Source: Lachnospiraceae bacterium
Lineage (GTDB): Bacteria; Bacillota; Clostridia; Lachnospirales; Lachnospiraceae
DNA: 64,000 bases
Direction of reading: 5' to 3'
NCBI GenBank assembly: GCA_021770345.1
Contig: JAETRD010000014.1
Location: 78,573-142,572 of the forward strand
The first letter of the stretch is position 1; each line of letters opens with the position of its first letter. The notes under the pieces were generated by a model. That model saw nothing but the letters and a program-made list of their open reading frames with translations, was not told where the DNA came from and ran no database searches. Shown in pieces: positions 44,562 to 53,638 of this stretch. The translations under genes were made by a program, and so were the position numbers.

Positions 44562-46084
44562 AAATCATAAATCTCCGTATATTTTTCCGTGAAATAGCGC
44601 ATCAGCGGTTTCGCCGAAACTTCCCTGCCGCACACCGCCGTAAGAACCTCTTTTGGCGTGCGCGTGCTCCCGTACTGATGGATGTGCGTATTCAGCCATT
44701 TTGTAATTTCGGAAATCCGCCCTTCCGCAAGAATCGCATCCACGCTGCCGAGTTCCTTCTCGATGGTCTCTAAATACATGCCGTCATAGATGCTGCCGAG
44801 CAGGTAGCTCGGGAAATAGCCGAAACTGCCGTCGGACCAGTGCATATCCTGTAAGATGCCTTCGGCGTCATTCTGCGGTGTAACATGCAGGTATTCCTGC
44901 ATTTTCTGATTCCAGAGCGCCGGAAGCTCCTCCACCGCCACATTGTCCCGGAAAATCGCCTTCTCCAGCTCATAGCGGATAATAATGTGGAAGCAGTATG
45001 TCACCTCGTCGGCCTCGGTGCGGATCAGGCTGTTTTTCACAAGGTTGATTCTCCGGTAAAACACCTCGAACGGAATCTCTTTAAACTCCGGCAGAAGCTC
45101 GCCCAGTCTGCCGTAAATCGGCGCCCAGAAGCTGCGCCTGCGCCCTAAGATATTCTCGTAGAACCGGGACTGGCTCTCATGGATTCCCATGTAATTACAG
45201 CTCCCCGCGACCGTGTTGTCATAGGCCGGGTTGACATTCTGCTCGAAGATGCCGTGCCCGCCCTCGTGAATCGCCGAAAACATTGCGCTGATCGGTTCAT
45301 CCTCGTGGTAATGGTTGCTGATTCTGACGTCCTTTGAGTTAAAGTTTAACGTGAAGGGATGCTCCGTCTCCCCCACGCAGCCCGCGTCCCGACGGAACCC
45401 GATGTATTCTAACAGCATGTCCTGCACGGCCTTCTGTCCGTTGACGTCAAAGGTTTTCGCAAAAAGCGCCTCCTCGGCCGCCTGCTCTTTTCCTCTGCGG
45501 CTCTGCGCCTCCAAAATCTTGTCCACGAGCGGAACAAGCTCCGCCTTAAGCTCCGTAAACAGCTTATCGATCGACGCCGAATCCATCCCTTCCTCGTACT
45601 GGTCGAGCAGCGCGTCGTATACTTCCTTCCCCGGGTCGGTATAGGTCGTAACCTCTTTGGTCCGCTCGATCATCTTTTTCAGATGCGGCGCAAACATCGC
45701 AAAATCCGATGCGTTTTTCGCCTCTCTCCACGCGTTGCCGGACTCCGCCCGCTCCCTTGTAAACGCCTCGTAGAGCTCCACCGGAATCCGCTTGTTCCGG
45801 TCATAGTCGCGCTTCATGCGCGTCACGATAAACTTCCACATATCGTCTAACGCGTCAAACTCCTCCGGCGCGGCAAGCGCATCTAAAAGCGCGCCCATTT
45901 TCCCGGAAGTGCTCATCGTAAACGAATCCGTGGAGAACTTTGTCATCGCCTCCACATGCGCCGCCTGCCCGAGCTTTGGAACGCTTGTCTCCATATCCCA
46001 GTAGAGCAGCTCTACCACATGGTCGTACAAGCTGATCTCCTTTAAATATGCCTGCAGTTCTTCTGATTTTTTGCTCATCGCCAT
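44558..46084 (-). CDS. Metallocarboxypeptidase, M32 (Taq) family
   Basis: A 508-aa cytoplasmic zinc carboxypeptidase. The zinc motif is AIHEGGHGIFEQN (HExxH form HEGGH), followed by the conserved GIHESQSRFYENILGRRRSF with the third ligand. HPFTLNFNSKDVRISNHYHE is the M32 'HPF' motif. It removes C-terminal residues from peptides. It is first in an operon with the HAD, DHH and AraC genes. ATG 46078 is an alternative start. Confidence 0.95.
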   Translation of the reverse strand: MAMSKKSEELQAYLKEISLYDHVVELLYWDMETSVPKLGQAAHVEAMTKFSTDSFTMSTSGKMGALLDALAAPEEFDALDDMWKFIVTRMKRDYDRNKRIPVELYEAFTRERAESGNAWREAKNASDFAMFAPHLKKMIERTKEVTTYTDPGKEVYDALLDQYEEGMDSASIDKLFTELKAELVPLVDKILEAQSRRGKEQAAEEALFAKTFDVNGQKAVQDMLLEYIGFRRDAGCVGETEHPFTLNFNSKDVRISNHYHEDEPISAMFSAIHEGGHGIFEQNVNPAYDNTVAGSCNYMGIHESQSRFYENILGRRRSFWAPIYGRLGELLPEFKEIPFEVFYRRINLVKNSLIRTEADEVTYCFHIIIRYELEKAIFRDNVAVEELPALWNQKMQEYLHVTPQNDAEGILQDMHWSDGSFGYFPSYLLGSIYDGMYLETIEKELGSVDAILAEGRISEITKWLNTHIHQYGSTRTPKEVLTAVCGREVSAKPLMRYFTEKYTEIYDL

Positions 46085-46210
46085 TCTCGCTTTCTGTTAT
46101 TTTACCTGTGATTGCTATATATATTGTCTATTTTAACACAACTTCATACAGATGTCATATCCTATCTAACGGTTCGCCTGTCAAAAATACTGCGGTCATA
46201 TATCTGCCAA

Positions 46211-46241
46211 ATAAAAAACGACAGAGCTTTACGCTCTGCCG
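46211..46241 (-). terminator. Terminator of the DUF6440 gene
   Basis: On the minus strand CGGCAGAGC-GTAAA-GCTCTGTCG (one wobble) is followed by TTTTTTAT. It lies ten bases past the gene. Confidence 0.85.
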
Positions 46242-46250
46242 CTGATTTTC

Positions 46251-46430
46251 TTATTTGACGGGAGTCACAATCGGCTTCCCGTTCTGATCTACTAAAATAC
46301 TCATTCCACATCCCGGTGTCAGAGTAGAAGCAGCCAACAGGTAGTTTACGCCGGTTTCTGTGTCTACAATAATCTTTTCCACATTGGTGGCGCCCTGAGA
46401 GTAAACTTCTACAAAACGTTTTTCCGCCAT
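46251..46430 (-). CDS. DUF6440 family protein (59 aa)
   Basis: I chose ATG 46430, seven bases after AAAGGAG; upstream in-frame codons have no ribosome site. The protein begins MAEKRFVEVYSQGATNVEKI and continues IVDTETGVNYLLAAS, then GCGMSILVDQNGKPIV. The 'R-F-x-x-V...T-x-I-x-V-D-x-x-T-G-V-x-Y-L' pattern is that of the short DUF6440 proteins common in Firmicutes and their phages. Function unknown. A single-gene transcript with its own terminator. Confidence 0.82.
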   Translation of the reverse strand: MAEKRFVEVYSQGATNVEKIIVDTETGVNYLLAASTLTPGCGMSILVDQNGKPIVTPVK

Positions 46431-46566
46431 ACGCTCATCTCCTTTCTCATTCTGCGGTTTCACCACCACAAACATATCATAAAAATGCCTCCGGATGGCT
46501 CGAATTTCCCGAATGAACATCCAAATTTCCTAAACGGAACAGGACAAAAACCGAACGGGAGAGGCT

Positions 46567-47304
46567 TCATCCGCCCTCCCCCGTTTTTCTGCGAAGTTCT
46601 GACTTTCCCCTGCGGGAAAGCAGGCATTCGCGGCCGCCAACCCACAGTTTATTGTGTTTTAAGTCCACCGCCCCGATCTTATCCGCCGCCACAAGGTAAG
46701 CCCGGTGCGTGCGGACAAACCGGTTTCCCAGCTGAGTTTCCAGTTCGTTAAGGCTGCCCAGAAAATCCATTCGGCTATTGGCTGTGTGAAGCAAGACATG
46801 GTGGGAAACGGAGGCGGTTTCAAAAAAGAGAATCTCGCTCAGCGGAATGTGACGCACCACATCTCCCGTCCGCAGGGTGAACGTCTCCGCGGGGTCCTGC
46901 CGTTCCGCCAACAGACGCGCATGTATTTCTTCGAGACACCGCGCAGCCGACGGCCCGATCTGTTCCGGCTGCTTAACGATGTAGTCAAACGCCTCCAGAT
47001 GATATTGAAATGTGCGCCACGCCAAATCGCCGTAACCGGTGATATAGACCAACGTGCCGTGAGGGTCTTTCCGCCGCAGCTCCCGCCCCAGCCGGAAACC
47101 GTCCCATTCCCCGTCTTTTAACTCCACATCCAGAAAGTAGATGTTCCGGCTGCCGTTTTCCACTGCGTCGAGCAGTTCCTGCGCGCCGACGGCACTGCAC
47201 ACAACCTTCATATCATAATCTTCGGCAAAAATCTTCCGTTCCAGGGCGGTCTGAATCTCGTGGCGGACAGCGTCCTCGTCATCACAGAGATATATTCCGA
47301 TCAT
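46567..47304 (-). CDS. LytTR-type response regulator (AgrA-like)
   Basis: A protein of 245 aa from ATG 47304, which overlaps the kinase stop (ATGA). Receiver (about 1-125): [20 protein letters not shown], phospho-Asp in NIYFLDVELKDGEWDGFRLG. LytTR DNA-binding domain (about 140-240): VVRHIPLSEILFFETASVSH, GNRFVRTHRAYLVAADKIG. The family controls quorum-sensing or bacteriocin genes through direct repeats. No AgrD-like peptide or AgrB gene was found nearby, so the signal may come from elsewhere. Confidence 0.92.
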   Translation of the reverse strand: MIGIYLCDDEDAVRHEIQTALERKIFAEDYDMKVVCSAVGAQELLDAVENGSRNIYFLDVELKDGEWDGFRLGRELRRKDPHGTLVYITGYGDLAWRTFQYHLEAFDYIVKQPEQIGPSAARCLEEIHARLLAERQDPAETFTLRTGDVVRHIPLSEILFFETASVSHHVLLHTANSRMDFLGSLNELETQLGNRFVRTHRAYLVAADKIGAVDLKHNKLWVGGRECLLSRRGKSELRRKTGEGG

Positions 47305-48635
47305 GGTCCGTCCTCCACTGTCAACTCCTGCACAAACACTCCGTTCTCCCAGGCGGTGCAGGCGGAAGCATTGGGATAATTCTTCAAAATGCGCTGATAA
47401 CCGGACAGCCCCAGGCCCCGGCCCGCTCCCTTGGTCGACCATCCCTCGTCCCATATTTTTCCGGGGTCGATGAGATTCCTGTATGGATTTGATACCCGAA
47501 GAAACACCCGCCCATCGGAGGCCAGCAGAATGATTTCCACCCAGGACGGCTCTGCACCCAGTGCAGCCTCCATGGCGTTGTCCACCAGAATGCCCAGGCA
47601 GCGGACAAAATCCCACACATTGATATTTACAGTCTCTACGGGGTAGAGTACCTCAAGACGATACTCCATCCCTTTCTTCTGCATATCCGCAAGCTTACTC
47701 AGCAACAGACTGCGCACCTGAGGAATCCGCAGATTGCCGATTTGAACGGACAACCGGATTTTTTCACCCAGGCGCTGGTCAAAATCTGATTCCAATTCCG
47801 ACAGTACCGCGCGCAATTCGTCCTGTTTGCCTTCCTTCGCCTGCAGGGACAGCCCCGCCAAAAGATTTTTGTAATCGTGCCGGAACGAGCGTACCTCCCG
47901 GCGAATCTCTTCCAGGCTTTGTTCGTAAATTTGCTGCTGCGCGATAATATCCCGCTGAATCCGGAGTGCCCGGCTGTCATCAAACCGATAGGCCAGATAG
48001 ACAATCAGTCCAATGATCACAAATACCAGCACAACAACTAACATGTAATACGCCGCAATGTATTGCCCCTCAACACCGTTTTGCAGAATCAGAAATGTCT
48101 CCATAGAGACTTCCAGCGCAAAAAGAATCACGGCCGTTCGACGCAGGCCGGACGAATCCTCTAACAGCAATCGAAACCGGGAACCGAAGCCAAACTGCCG
48201 GAGCAGGGCGGCGGCAATTATGGAAAAAAACAGCAGCGCGACCATGGCGGCGAACTCCAGATTCAAACCGGACGGAAACATCCGAAATAAAATCTGCCCC
48301 AGGGCCGAGGTAGCCACCTGCAGGATCGCAGCCATACATGCGGCGCAAAAGGCCCGCCAGAAATCCCACCGCCACGCCCACATCACCCATATGGTGCACA
48401 TGGCAAAGATGAGGCCAGAGCCGAAGAAATAGCGGAATGCGTTGAATTCCGGGACAGCATAGAGTTTAACAGCAATCAGACTGGCAATCAATGGGGACAA
48501 AAACAGCGGCGGCAGTTTTTTCAGCCTGTTTAACACCGCGTGTTCGTCCGTCACGGCCAGCAAATACGACACAAATATCAGGTGCCCGGTCACGGAATCC
48601 AGAAATCCCATAAAAAAATTGGGGATTAACGACAT
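47301..48635 (-). CDS. GHKL-type sensor histidine kinase (AgrC-like)
   Basis: A 444-aa kinase with about six membrane helices in residues 1-215 and a cytoplasmic GHKL domain. The phosphorylation helix is [20 protein letters not shown]; the ATP site has [14 protein letters not shown] and [15 protein letters not shown]. It pairs with the coupled LytTR regulator. The start overlaps the end of the DUF2200 gene by 10 bases, so all three may be co-transcribed. The ligand is probably a peptide by family analogy only. Confidence 0.9.
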   Translation of the reverse strand: MSLIPNFFMGFLDSVTGHLIFVSYLLAVTDEHAVLNRLKKLPPLFLSPLIASLIAVKLYAVPEFNAFRYFFGSGLIFAMCTIWVMWAWRWDFWRAFCAACMAAILQVATSALGQILFRMFPSGLNLEFAAMVALLFFSIIAAALLRQFGFGSRFRLLLEDSSGLRRTAVILFALEVSMETFLILQNGVEGQYIAAYYMLVVVLVFVIIGLIVYLAYRFDDSRALRIQRDIIAQQQIYEQSLEEIRREVRSFRHDYKNLLAGLSLQAKEGKQDELRAVLSELESDFDQRLGEKIRLSVQIGNLRIPQVRSLLLSKLADMQKKGMEYRLEVLYPVETVNINVWDFVRCLGILVDNAMEAALGAEPSWVEIILLASDGRVFLRVSNPYRNLIDPGKIWDEGWSTKGAGRGLGLSGYQRILKNYPNASACTAWENGVFVQELTVEDGP

Positions 48636-48964
48636 GGCAATATCTTCTCCATCGGTTTTCCCTTTGCCAGATCGTCCACCAGCTTGTCAAGCCACCTCAT
48701 TTTCTGCATCAGCGGGTCTTCGATCTCCTCCACCCGCACGCCGCAGACTGTCCCTTTAATCAGGGCGGCATTCGGATTTATCGCAGGCGCGTTTTCAAAA
48801 AACTCTCCATATGTCACATCCAGCCCCTCAAACTGCGTATAGCCCGTCAGCCATGTGATGATTTCGTCGACCTCGGCCTTTGTCCGACCCTTCTTCTCCG
48901 CCTTCTGGACGAGAAGCGGATAGATTTTTGAAAATTTCATATCAAAAACGCTCTGTCGTGCCAT
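48626..48964 (-). CDS. DUF2200 family protein
   Basis: A protein of 112 aa from ATG 48964, behind GGGAGGTAAT. The sequence includes [39 protein letters not shown] and [20 protein letters not shown], typical of the cytoplasmic DUF2200 family. The function is not known. It lies between the YjbR-like fusion gene (one base upstream) and the AgrC-like kinase. Confidence 0.88.
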   Translation of the reverse strand: MARQSVFDMKFSKIYPLLVQKAEKKGRTKAEVDEIITWLTGYTQFEGLDVTYGEFFENAPAINPNAALIKGTVCGVRVEEIEDPLMQKMRWLDKLVDDLAKGKPMEKILPCR

Positions 48965-48965
48965 A

Positions 48966-49724
48966 TTACCTCCCAAGCGCCGCGCTCAGACTATTTGGTA
49001 TGCCTCTCGGACCCCTGACTGCATAAATTCCGTATTCTTCTTTCAGCACCTGAAACGAAAATTGTTTTGCATCATACCTTTTTACCAGCCGAATCCGCAT
49101 CACCGCATCTATCGTCAAATTTTCATCCTGATAGCGGTACGGAATATCCGCTTCCGTGACTTTGCACTGATACATGATTGCCGATACCGGAGCCCCCACA
49201 TACAGGAATACCGTATCGCCGGCCTTTATGCCTGCACCCTGCTTCCAGTCAATGCTGTCCGTATCGTCAAACGCGTGCATGACATCGTAGTATTTCGGAT
49301 TTGCCGGAATCAGCCAGTCCTTCGGCGGTCTGACTTTCTGTTTTTTCTGTTTGGACGCGGTGGCAAGATAGCTGTCGTCAAGCATTCCGCAGATTTCTTC
49401 AAAGGGAACCGTACCGTCAAGAAGAATGGAGATCCAGTTTCTGTGGTTCATGTGATATCCCGGGAAATATCCGTCCCGCTGCACGAGTATATCCGCAAAA
49501 AACGCATCCTTCACTTTCACGTTCAACACATCCACATACGTTTCCCCGCCAAGCCCCAGCCTGCTCCCCGGAATATTGACAACAAGGCCGTACCATTTTC
49601 GGTTATCCGCATGGCGGAATACCGCATAGTCCGGGGAACTCTTCCACGGATAATCCGGCTCACATTTATATTTCTTTTTCACATACTCATACAGCTCGCT
49701 GCGGCAGGATTCTGTGACTTTCAT
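48966..49724 (-). CDS. MmcQ/YjbR-like domain fused to a PUA/EVE-like domain
   Basis: A 252-aa cytoplasmic protein. Residues 1-120 are MmcQ/YjbR-type (a CyaY-like DNA-binding fold): [37 protein letters not shown], then [18 protein letters not shown]. After a basic linker, residues about 140-250 resemble an EVE/PUA-type domain: [40 protein letters not shown] and [16 protein letters not shown] domains bind modified bases in nucleic acids. The combination suggests a nucleic-acid-related role, perhaps with modified DNA or RNA. No methylase is nearby. Confidence 0.78.
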   Translation of the reverse strand: MKVTESCRSELYEYVKKKYKCEPDYPWKSSPDYAVFRHADNRKWYGLVVNIPGSRLGLGGETYVDVLNVKVKDAFFADILVQRDGYFPGYHMNHRNWISILLDGTVPFEEICGMLDDSYLATASKQKKQKVRPPKDWLIPANPKYYDVMHAFDDTDSIDWKQGAGIKAGDTVFLYVGAPVSAIMYQCKVTEADIPYRYQDENLTIDAVMRIRLVKRYDAKQFSFQVLKEEYGIYAVRGPRGIPNSLSAALGR

Positions 49725-49754
49725 CTGTCATTCCTCCGTCTTTCTCTCCCGGAC

Positions 49755-51032
49755 CTATTTGATCTCATCCACCGATTTTGCGATATCGGTGCGCATATAT
49801 TTATTGTCGAACTCCACCCAGCCGGTCGCCTCATAGGCTTTCCTTCTCGCCTCTTTCACATCCGCGCCGGTCGCCGTGATCCCAAGCACACGTCCGCCGT
49901 TTGTGACGATCCTGCCCTGTTCGTCGAACTTTGTCCCGGCATGGAAGCAGTGATAGTCTTCTTTGCCCTCAAAGCGCTCAAGACCGGTAATTGGGAAGCC
50001 CTTCTCATAAGATACCGGATAACCGTCGGACGCGAGCACGACGCACACCGCCGCATTGTCCTCAAACTGCAGGTCAACCGCATCCAATCTTCCCTCCGTG
50101 CACGCCTCCATCACGTCGATGATATCGTTTTTCATGCGCGGCAGCACCACTTGCGCCTCCGGGTCACCAAAGCGCGCGTTGTACTCGAGCACTTTCGGCC
50201 CTTCCTCCGTCAGCATCAGCCCGAAGAAAATCACGCCGGTAAACGGTCTTCCCTCGGCAGCCATTGCATCCACCGTGGCCTGATAGATATGGGTTCTGCA
50301 GAACTCGTCCACCTCTGCGGTATAAAAGGGACTCGGAGAAAAATTCCCCATCCCGCCGGTGTTTAAGCCCTGATCGCCGTCTTTTGCGCGCTTGTGGTCC
50401 TGCGCCGAGGACATGATTTTGATCGTCTTTCCGTCCACAAAGGAGAGCACCGACACCTCGCGCCCCGTCATAAATTCCTCGATGACCATTGCATTACCGG
50501 CTGCACCGAACTTCTTATCCTGCATAATTTCCTTCACGCCGGCTTTCGCCTCCTCAAGCGTATTGCAGATTAACACGCCCTTCCCGAGCGCAAGGCCGTC
50601 CGCTTTCAGAACAATCGGCATCTTTGCCGTCTCGAGATATTGCAACGCCTCCGCAGCGTCCGTAAAATTCTCGTACGCCGCTGTCGGAATGTGATATTTC
50701 TTCATTAAGTCCTTCGAAAATGCCTTAGACCCCTCCAAAATTGCCGCATTCTTCCGCGGCCCGAACACTTTCAGTCCCTCTGCCTCAAAGACGTCGACGA
50801 TGCCGCCCACAAGCGGGTCATCCATGCCGACAATCGTAAAATCAATCTCTTGTTCCTTCGCGAACGCCGCAAGCCGGTCAAACTCCATCGGACCGATCGC
50901 CACGCACTCCGCAAGGGAAGCAATTCCCGCATTTCCCGGCGCACAGTATATCTTGTCCACCCGGGGACTCTTTGCCACACTGGCTGCAATGGCGTGCTCT
51001 CTGCCGCCGCTTCCTACGATTAAGACCTTCAT
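49755..51032 (-). CDS. purD: Phosphoribosylamine-glycine ligase
   Basis: A protein of 425 aa from ATG 51032, behind GGAGGTAAAA. An ATP-grasp enzyme of de novo purine synthesis that joins glycine to phosphoribosylamine. N-terminal MKVLIVGSGGREHAIAASVA, glycine-rich ATP loop MPIVLKADGLALGKGVLICN, and the metal/phosphate region VIFFGLMLTEEGPKVLEYNA followed by RFGDPEAQVVL. It is the last pur gene of the purM-purN-purD run; the 119-base gap before it is strongly structured. Confidence 0.97.
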   Translation of the reverse strand: MKVLIVGSGGREHAIAASVAKSPRVDKIYCAPGNAGIASLAECVAIGPMEFDRLAAFAKEQEIDFTIVGMDDPLVGGIVDVFEAEGLKVFGPRKNAAILEGSKAFSKDLMKKYHIPTAAYENFTDAAEALQYLETAKMPIVLKADGLALGKGVLICNTLEEAKAGVKEIMQDKKFGAAGNAMVIEEFMTGREVSVLSFVDGKTIKIMSSAQDHKRAKDGDQGLNTGGMGNFSPSPFYTAEVDEFCRTHIYQATVDAMAAEGRPFTGVIFFGLMLTEEGPKVLEYNARFGDPEAQVVLPRMKNDIIDVMEACTEGRLDAVDLQFEDNAAVCVVLASDGYPVSYEKGFPITGLERFEGKEDYHCFHAGTKFDEQGRIVTNGGRVLGITATGADVKEARRKAYEATGWVEFDNKYMRTDIAKSVDEIK

Positions 51033-51043
51033 TTTTACCTCCA

Positions 51044-51120
51044 TGCGCACACGCTTTTTTTACATTTCAAGTTTGTGCGTGTGCGCACAAACCTGGGATT
51101 GAAAATTTTAATTTTCAATC
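51044..51120 (-). promoter_or_regulatory. Nested inverted repeats in the purN-purD gap
   Basis: Three stems are possible: GATTGAAAAT/ATTTTCAATC (51097-51120), GTTTGTGCG/CGCACAAAC (51071-51092), and TGCGCACACGC/GCGTGTGCGCA (51044-51054 with 51077-51087). The last two exclude each other, and the last ends one base from the purD ribosome site. The layout could be an RNA switch or a processing site. Confidence 0.55.
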
Positions 51121-51151
51121 TTATATCCCCCTTCTTTTTAAAAGGACCTTT

Positions 51152-51778
51152 CTATTCCGTGATACATACCTTTCCGTCCATAACGGAAACTCTGTCGTTT
51201 ACAATCAGCCTGATTGCCTCCGGCAGGATCTTCCACTCCGCCTGCTCCATCACGCGGCGCTGCAGTACCTCGGGCGTATCGTCCGGCTGTACCTCCACCG
51301 CTTTCTGTAAAATGATCGGGCCGGTATCCGTCCCCTCGTCCACAAAGTGCACCGTCGCGCCGGTCACCTTCACGCCGCGCGCAAGCGCCGCCTCATGTAC
51401 CTTAAGACCATAAAATCCCGTGCCGCAGAATGATGGAATCAGGGACGGGTGCACGTTGATGATGCGGTTTTTGTATTGTTTTATCATCGGTTCCGGTATC
51501 ACCACAAGAAAACCGGCAAGCACCACCAAATCCACCCCATAGGAGTTCAGCTGCCTCAGGAAATCCTCGTTGAACAGATCTCTGTTCTCATAGTCCCGCG
51601 GGGAAATGCAGACCGCGGGAATCCCGTGCGCCCGCGCACGTTCAAGCGCGTAAGCATTCCTGTTGTTGCTGATGACGACGGAAATCTGTGCATTTGTGAT
51701 GGCACCGCTCTCCACCGCGTCTATGATGGCCTGAAGGTTCGTTCCGCCTCCGGACACCAGCACTGCTATTTTTCGCAT
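51152..51778 (-). CDS. purN: Phosphoribosylglycinamide formyltransferase (folate-dependent)
   Basis: A 208-aa GAR transformylase. The phosphate-binding loop is IAVLVSGGGTNLQAIID, the catalytic Asn-His is in IINVHPSLIPSFCGTGFYG, and the catalytic Asp in VHFVDEGTDTGPIILQ. It transfers a formyl group from 10-formyl-THF. It overlaps the end of purM by 13 bases, which indicates coupled translation. Confidence 0.97.
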   Translation of the reverse strand: MRKIAVLVSGGGTNLQAIIDAVESGAITNAQISVVISNNRNAYALERARAHGIPAVCISPRDYENRDLFNEDFLRQLNSYGVDLVVLAGFLVVIPEPMIKQYKNRIINVHPSLIPSFCGTGFYGLKVHEAALARGVKVTGATVHFVDEGTDTGPIILQKAVEVQPDDTPEVLQRRVMEQAEWKILPEAIRLIVNDRVSVMDGKVCITE

Positions 51779-52797
51779 ATGGTCACTCCCTTTTCGCCGT
51801 CTGCCACCTCACCTGCCACATAAGGTGTCTCACCTGCCGCCCGAATCGCCTCCATCGTCTTCTCCACGTCCGCCGCATCAACCGCGAGCACCATGCCGAG
51901 CCCCATGTTGTAGGTGTTGTACATCATCTGTTCCTCCACCTGTCCTTCGCGCGCCATCATCCGAAAGATTGCCGGAACCTCATAGCTGTTCTTCCAAATC
52001 ACGGCATGTTTCCCCTCCGGCAGCATCCGCGGTATATTCTCGTAAAATCCGCCCCCGGTGATATGGCTGCAGCCTTTGATGCAAACCCCCGCTTCTTTGA
52101 CGGCGCGCAGCGCTTTCACATAAATTTTGGTCGGCACGAGCAGCGCCTCCCCGAGCGTTGTCCCGAGTTCCTCATGATATGTATGTAATGTTTCCGCATC
52201 CATCCGGAAAATCTTTCTGACAAGGGAAAATCCGTTCGAATGAACCCCTGAGGATGCCATGCCGATCAATACATCTCCCGCCTTGATATCCGCGCCGGTG
52301 ATAATGTCTTTCTCATCGACAATCCCCACCGCAAAACCGGCGAGGTCATACTCGTCCTCCGGCATCAGTCCCGGATGCTCCGCGGTCTCCCCGCCGATTA
52401 ACGCGGCGCCTGCCTGCTTGCAGCCCTCGGCCACACCGCTCACGATCGATGCGATCTTCTCGGGATAATTTTTGCCGCAGGCGATATAGTCCAGGAAAAA
52501 TAACGGCTCGCCGCCCGCGCATGCAATGTCGTTGACACACATAGCCACGCAGTCAATGCCGATCGTATCGTGTTTGTCCATAAGAAACGCCAGCTTCACC
52601 TTTGTACCGCAGCCGTCGGTCCCCGAAACCAGCGTCGGGTTCTCCATCTCCCGAAACGCTTTCATCGAAAATGCGCCGGAAAATCCGCCGAGCCCGCTCA
52701 ACACCTCCGGCCGCATCGTGCCCTGCACATATTTTTTCATCAATTCCACCGAACGGTAACCGGCTTCAATATCAACTCCGGAATTTTTGTAATCCAT
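51766..52797 (-). CDS. purM: Phosphoribosylformylglycinamidine cyclo-ligase
   Basis: A 343-aa AIR synthetase of normal length: N-terminal YKNSGVDIEAGYRSVELMKK, the ATP/Mg region VSGTDGCGTKVKLAFLMDKH and DTIGIDCVAMCVNDI, and later GASSG-type loop LIGMASSGVHSNGFSLVRKI and HITGGGFYENIPRML. It is first in the purM-purN-purD transcript, with a promoter about 100 bases upstream and the ribosome site AGGAGGTAACAGG. Confidence 0.97.
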   Translation of the reverse strand: MDYKNSGVDIEAGYRSVELMKKYVQGTMRPEVLSGLGGFSGAFSMKAFREMENPTLVSGTDGCGTKVKLAFLMDKHDTIGIDCVAMCVNDIACAGGEPLFFLDYIACGKNYPEKIASIVSGVAEGCKQAGAALIGGETAEHPGLMPEDEYDLAGFAVGIVDEKDIITGADIKAGDVLIGMASSGVHSNGFSLVRKIFRMDAETLHTYHEELGTTLGEALLVPTKIYVKALRAVKEAGVCIKGCSHITGGGFYENIPRMLPEGKHAVIWKNSYEVPAIFRMMAREGQVEEQMMYNTYNMGLGMVLAVDAADVEKTMEAIRAAGETPYVAGEVADGEKGVTICEK

Positions 52798-52893
52798 TCC
52801 TGTTACCTCCTAACATTCTATTAATGGAAACTGCTGTTGCCCGTTTCAAACCGTCCCGCCTGCCGCACCTTCTGCGGGAAGCTCTCCAACTAT

Positions 52894-52923
52894 AGTATAG
52901 CGGGTCGTTCCGTGTTTTTCCAA
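52894..52923 (-). promoter_or_regulatory. Promoter of purM-purN-purD
   Basis: TTGGAA (52923-52918), an 18-base spacer and TATACT (52899-52894) on the minus strand. The leader to the purM start is about 90 nt and contains a small CCCGCAG/CTGCGGG hairpin. The rest of 52924-53016 is AT-rich and holds no feature I can name. Confidence 0.65.
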
Positions 52924-53016
52924 TTATATATTATTATCTTTTTTATTATTTACACTAATATATCTATGTTTTCTTTTCTGTTTTTCTAATAAAAGTCATC
53001 CTTCTTCTCCTTGTGT

Positions 53017-53049
53017 TTAAAAAGGCGGCACGCTTTACACGCTGCCGCC
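53017..53049 (-). terminator. Terminator after purE
   Basis: GGCGGCA (53024-53030) pairs with TGCCGCC (53043-53049), extended by a GC-rich inner part. On the minus strand TTTTTAAAC follows. It lies ten bases past purE. Confidence 0.82.
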
Positions 53050-53059
53050 CTTCATCCCG

Positions 53060-53566
53060 CTATTTTCCGTAATTCTGATATCCCACTTCCTGCAGCCTGG
53101 CGTCTTTTGCTTCCACCTGCTCCTTCAACTCCTTCGAGTAGTCCTTTAGTCTCTGTAAAAGTGCATCATCTGATGTAGCAAGAATTTTTGCTGCAAGTAA
53201 TCCTGCATTTGCGCCTCCGTTGATAGCGACCGTCGCCACTGGTATCCCCGACGGCATCTGCACGATGGAGTAAAGCGAATCCCGCCCGCCGAGCGAAGTC
53301 GTGTGCATCGGAATGCCGATCACCGGCATCGGGAAAATCGCCGCGCACATGCCCGGCAGATGCGCCGCCATGCCCGCGCCTGCGATAATCACGCGAAATC
53401 CCTTTTCCTCCGCGCTCTTCGCATACTCGAAAAACACATCCGGCTCCCGGTGTGCGGAGATGATCTTCATCTCATACGAAACCCCTAACTTCTCTAAAAT
53501 ATCGGCGGCCTTCGCCATCACCGGCATATCCGAGTCACTTCCCATCACAATTCCTACTTTTGCCAT
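53060..53566 (-). CDS. purE: N5-carboxyaminoimidazole ribonucleotide mutase
   Basis: A 168-aa protein of the purE class I family. Signature residues are in VGIVMGSDSDMPVMAKAADI, SAHREPDVFFEYA (active-site His) and GMAAHLPGMCAAIFPMPVIG followed by IPMHTTSLGGRDSLYSIVQM. It moves the carboxylate from N5-CAIR to C4. It ends in its own terminator, separate from purM-N-D. Confidence 0.97.
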   Translation of the reverse strand: MAKVGIVMGSDSDMPVMAKAADILEKLGVSYEMKIISAHREPDVFFEYAKSAEEKGFRVIIAGAGMAAHLPGMCAAIFPMPVIGIPMHTTSLGGRDSLYSIVQMPSGIPVATVAINGGANAGLLAAKILATSDDALLQRLKDYSKELKEQVEAKDARLQEVGYQNYGK

Positions 53567-53638
53567 AGTTGCTCTCCTTTTCTTAGTAGTTCTTCCGTTA
53601 TCACTGTTTTGTCCTGCCGCTTGTCTGTCGAAGACCGT

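Noticed and set aside
46567-48635. A complete agr-type quorum-sensing locus.
   Set aside because: Only the AgrC-like kinase and AgrA-like regulator are present; I found no AgrB-like protease or AgrD-like peptide in the neighbourhood.
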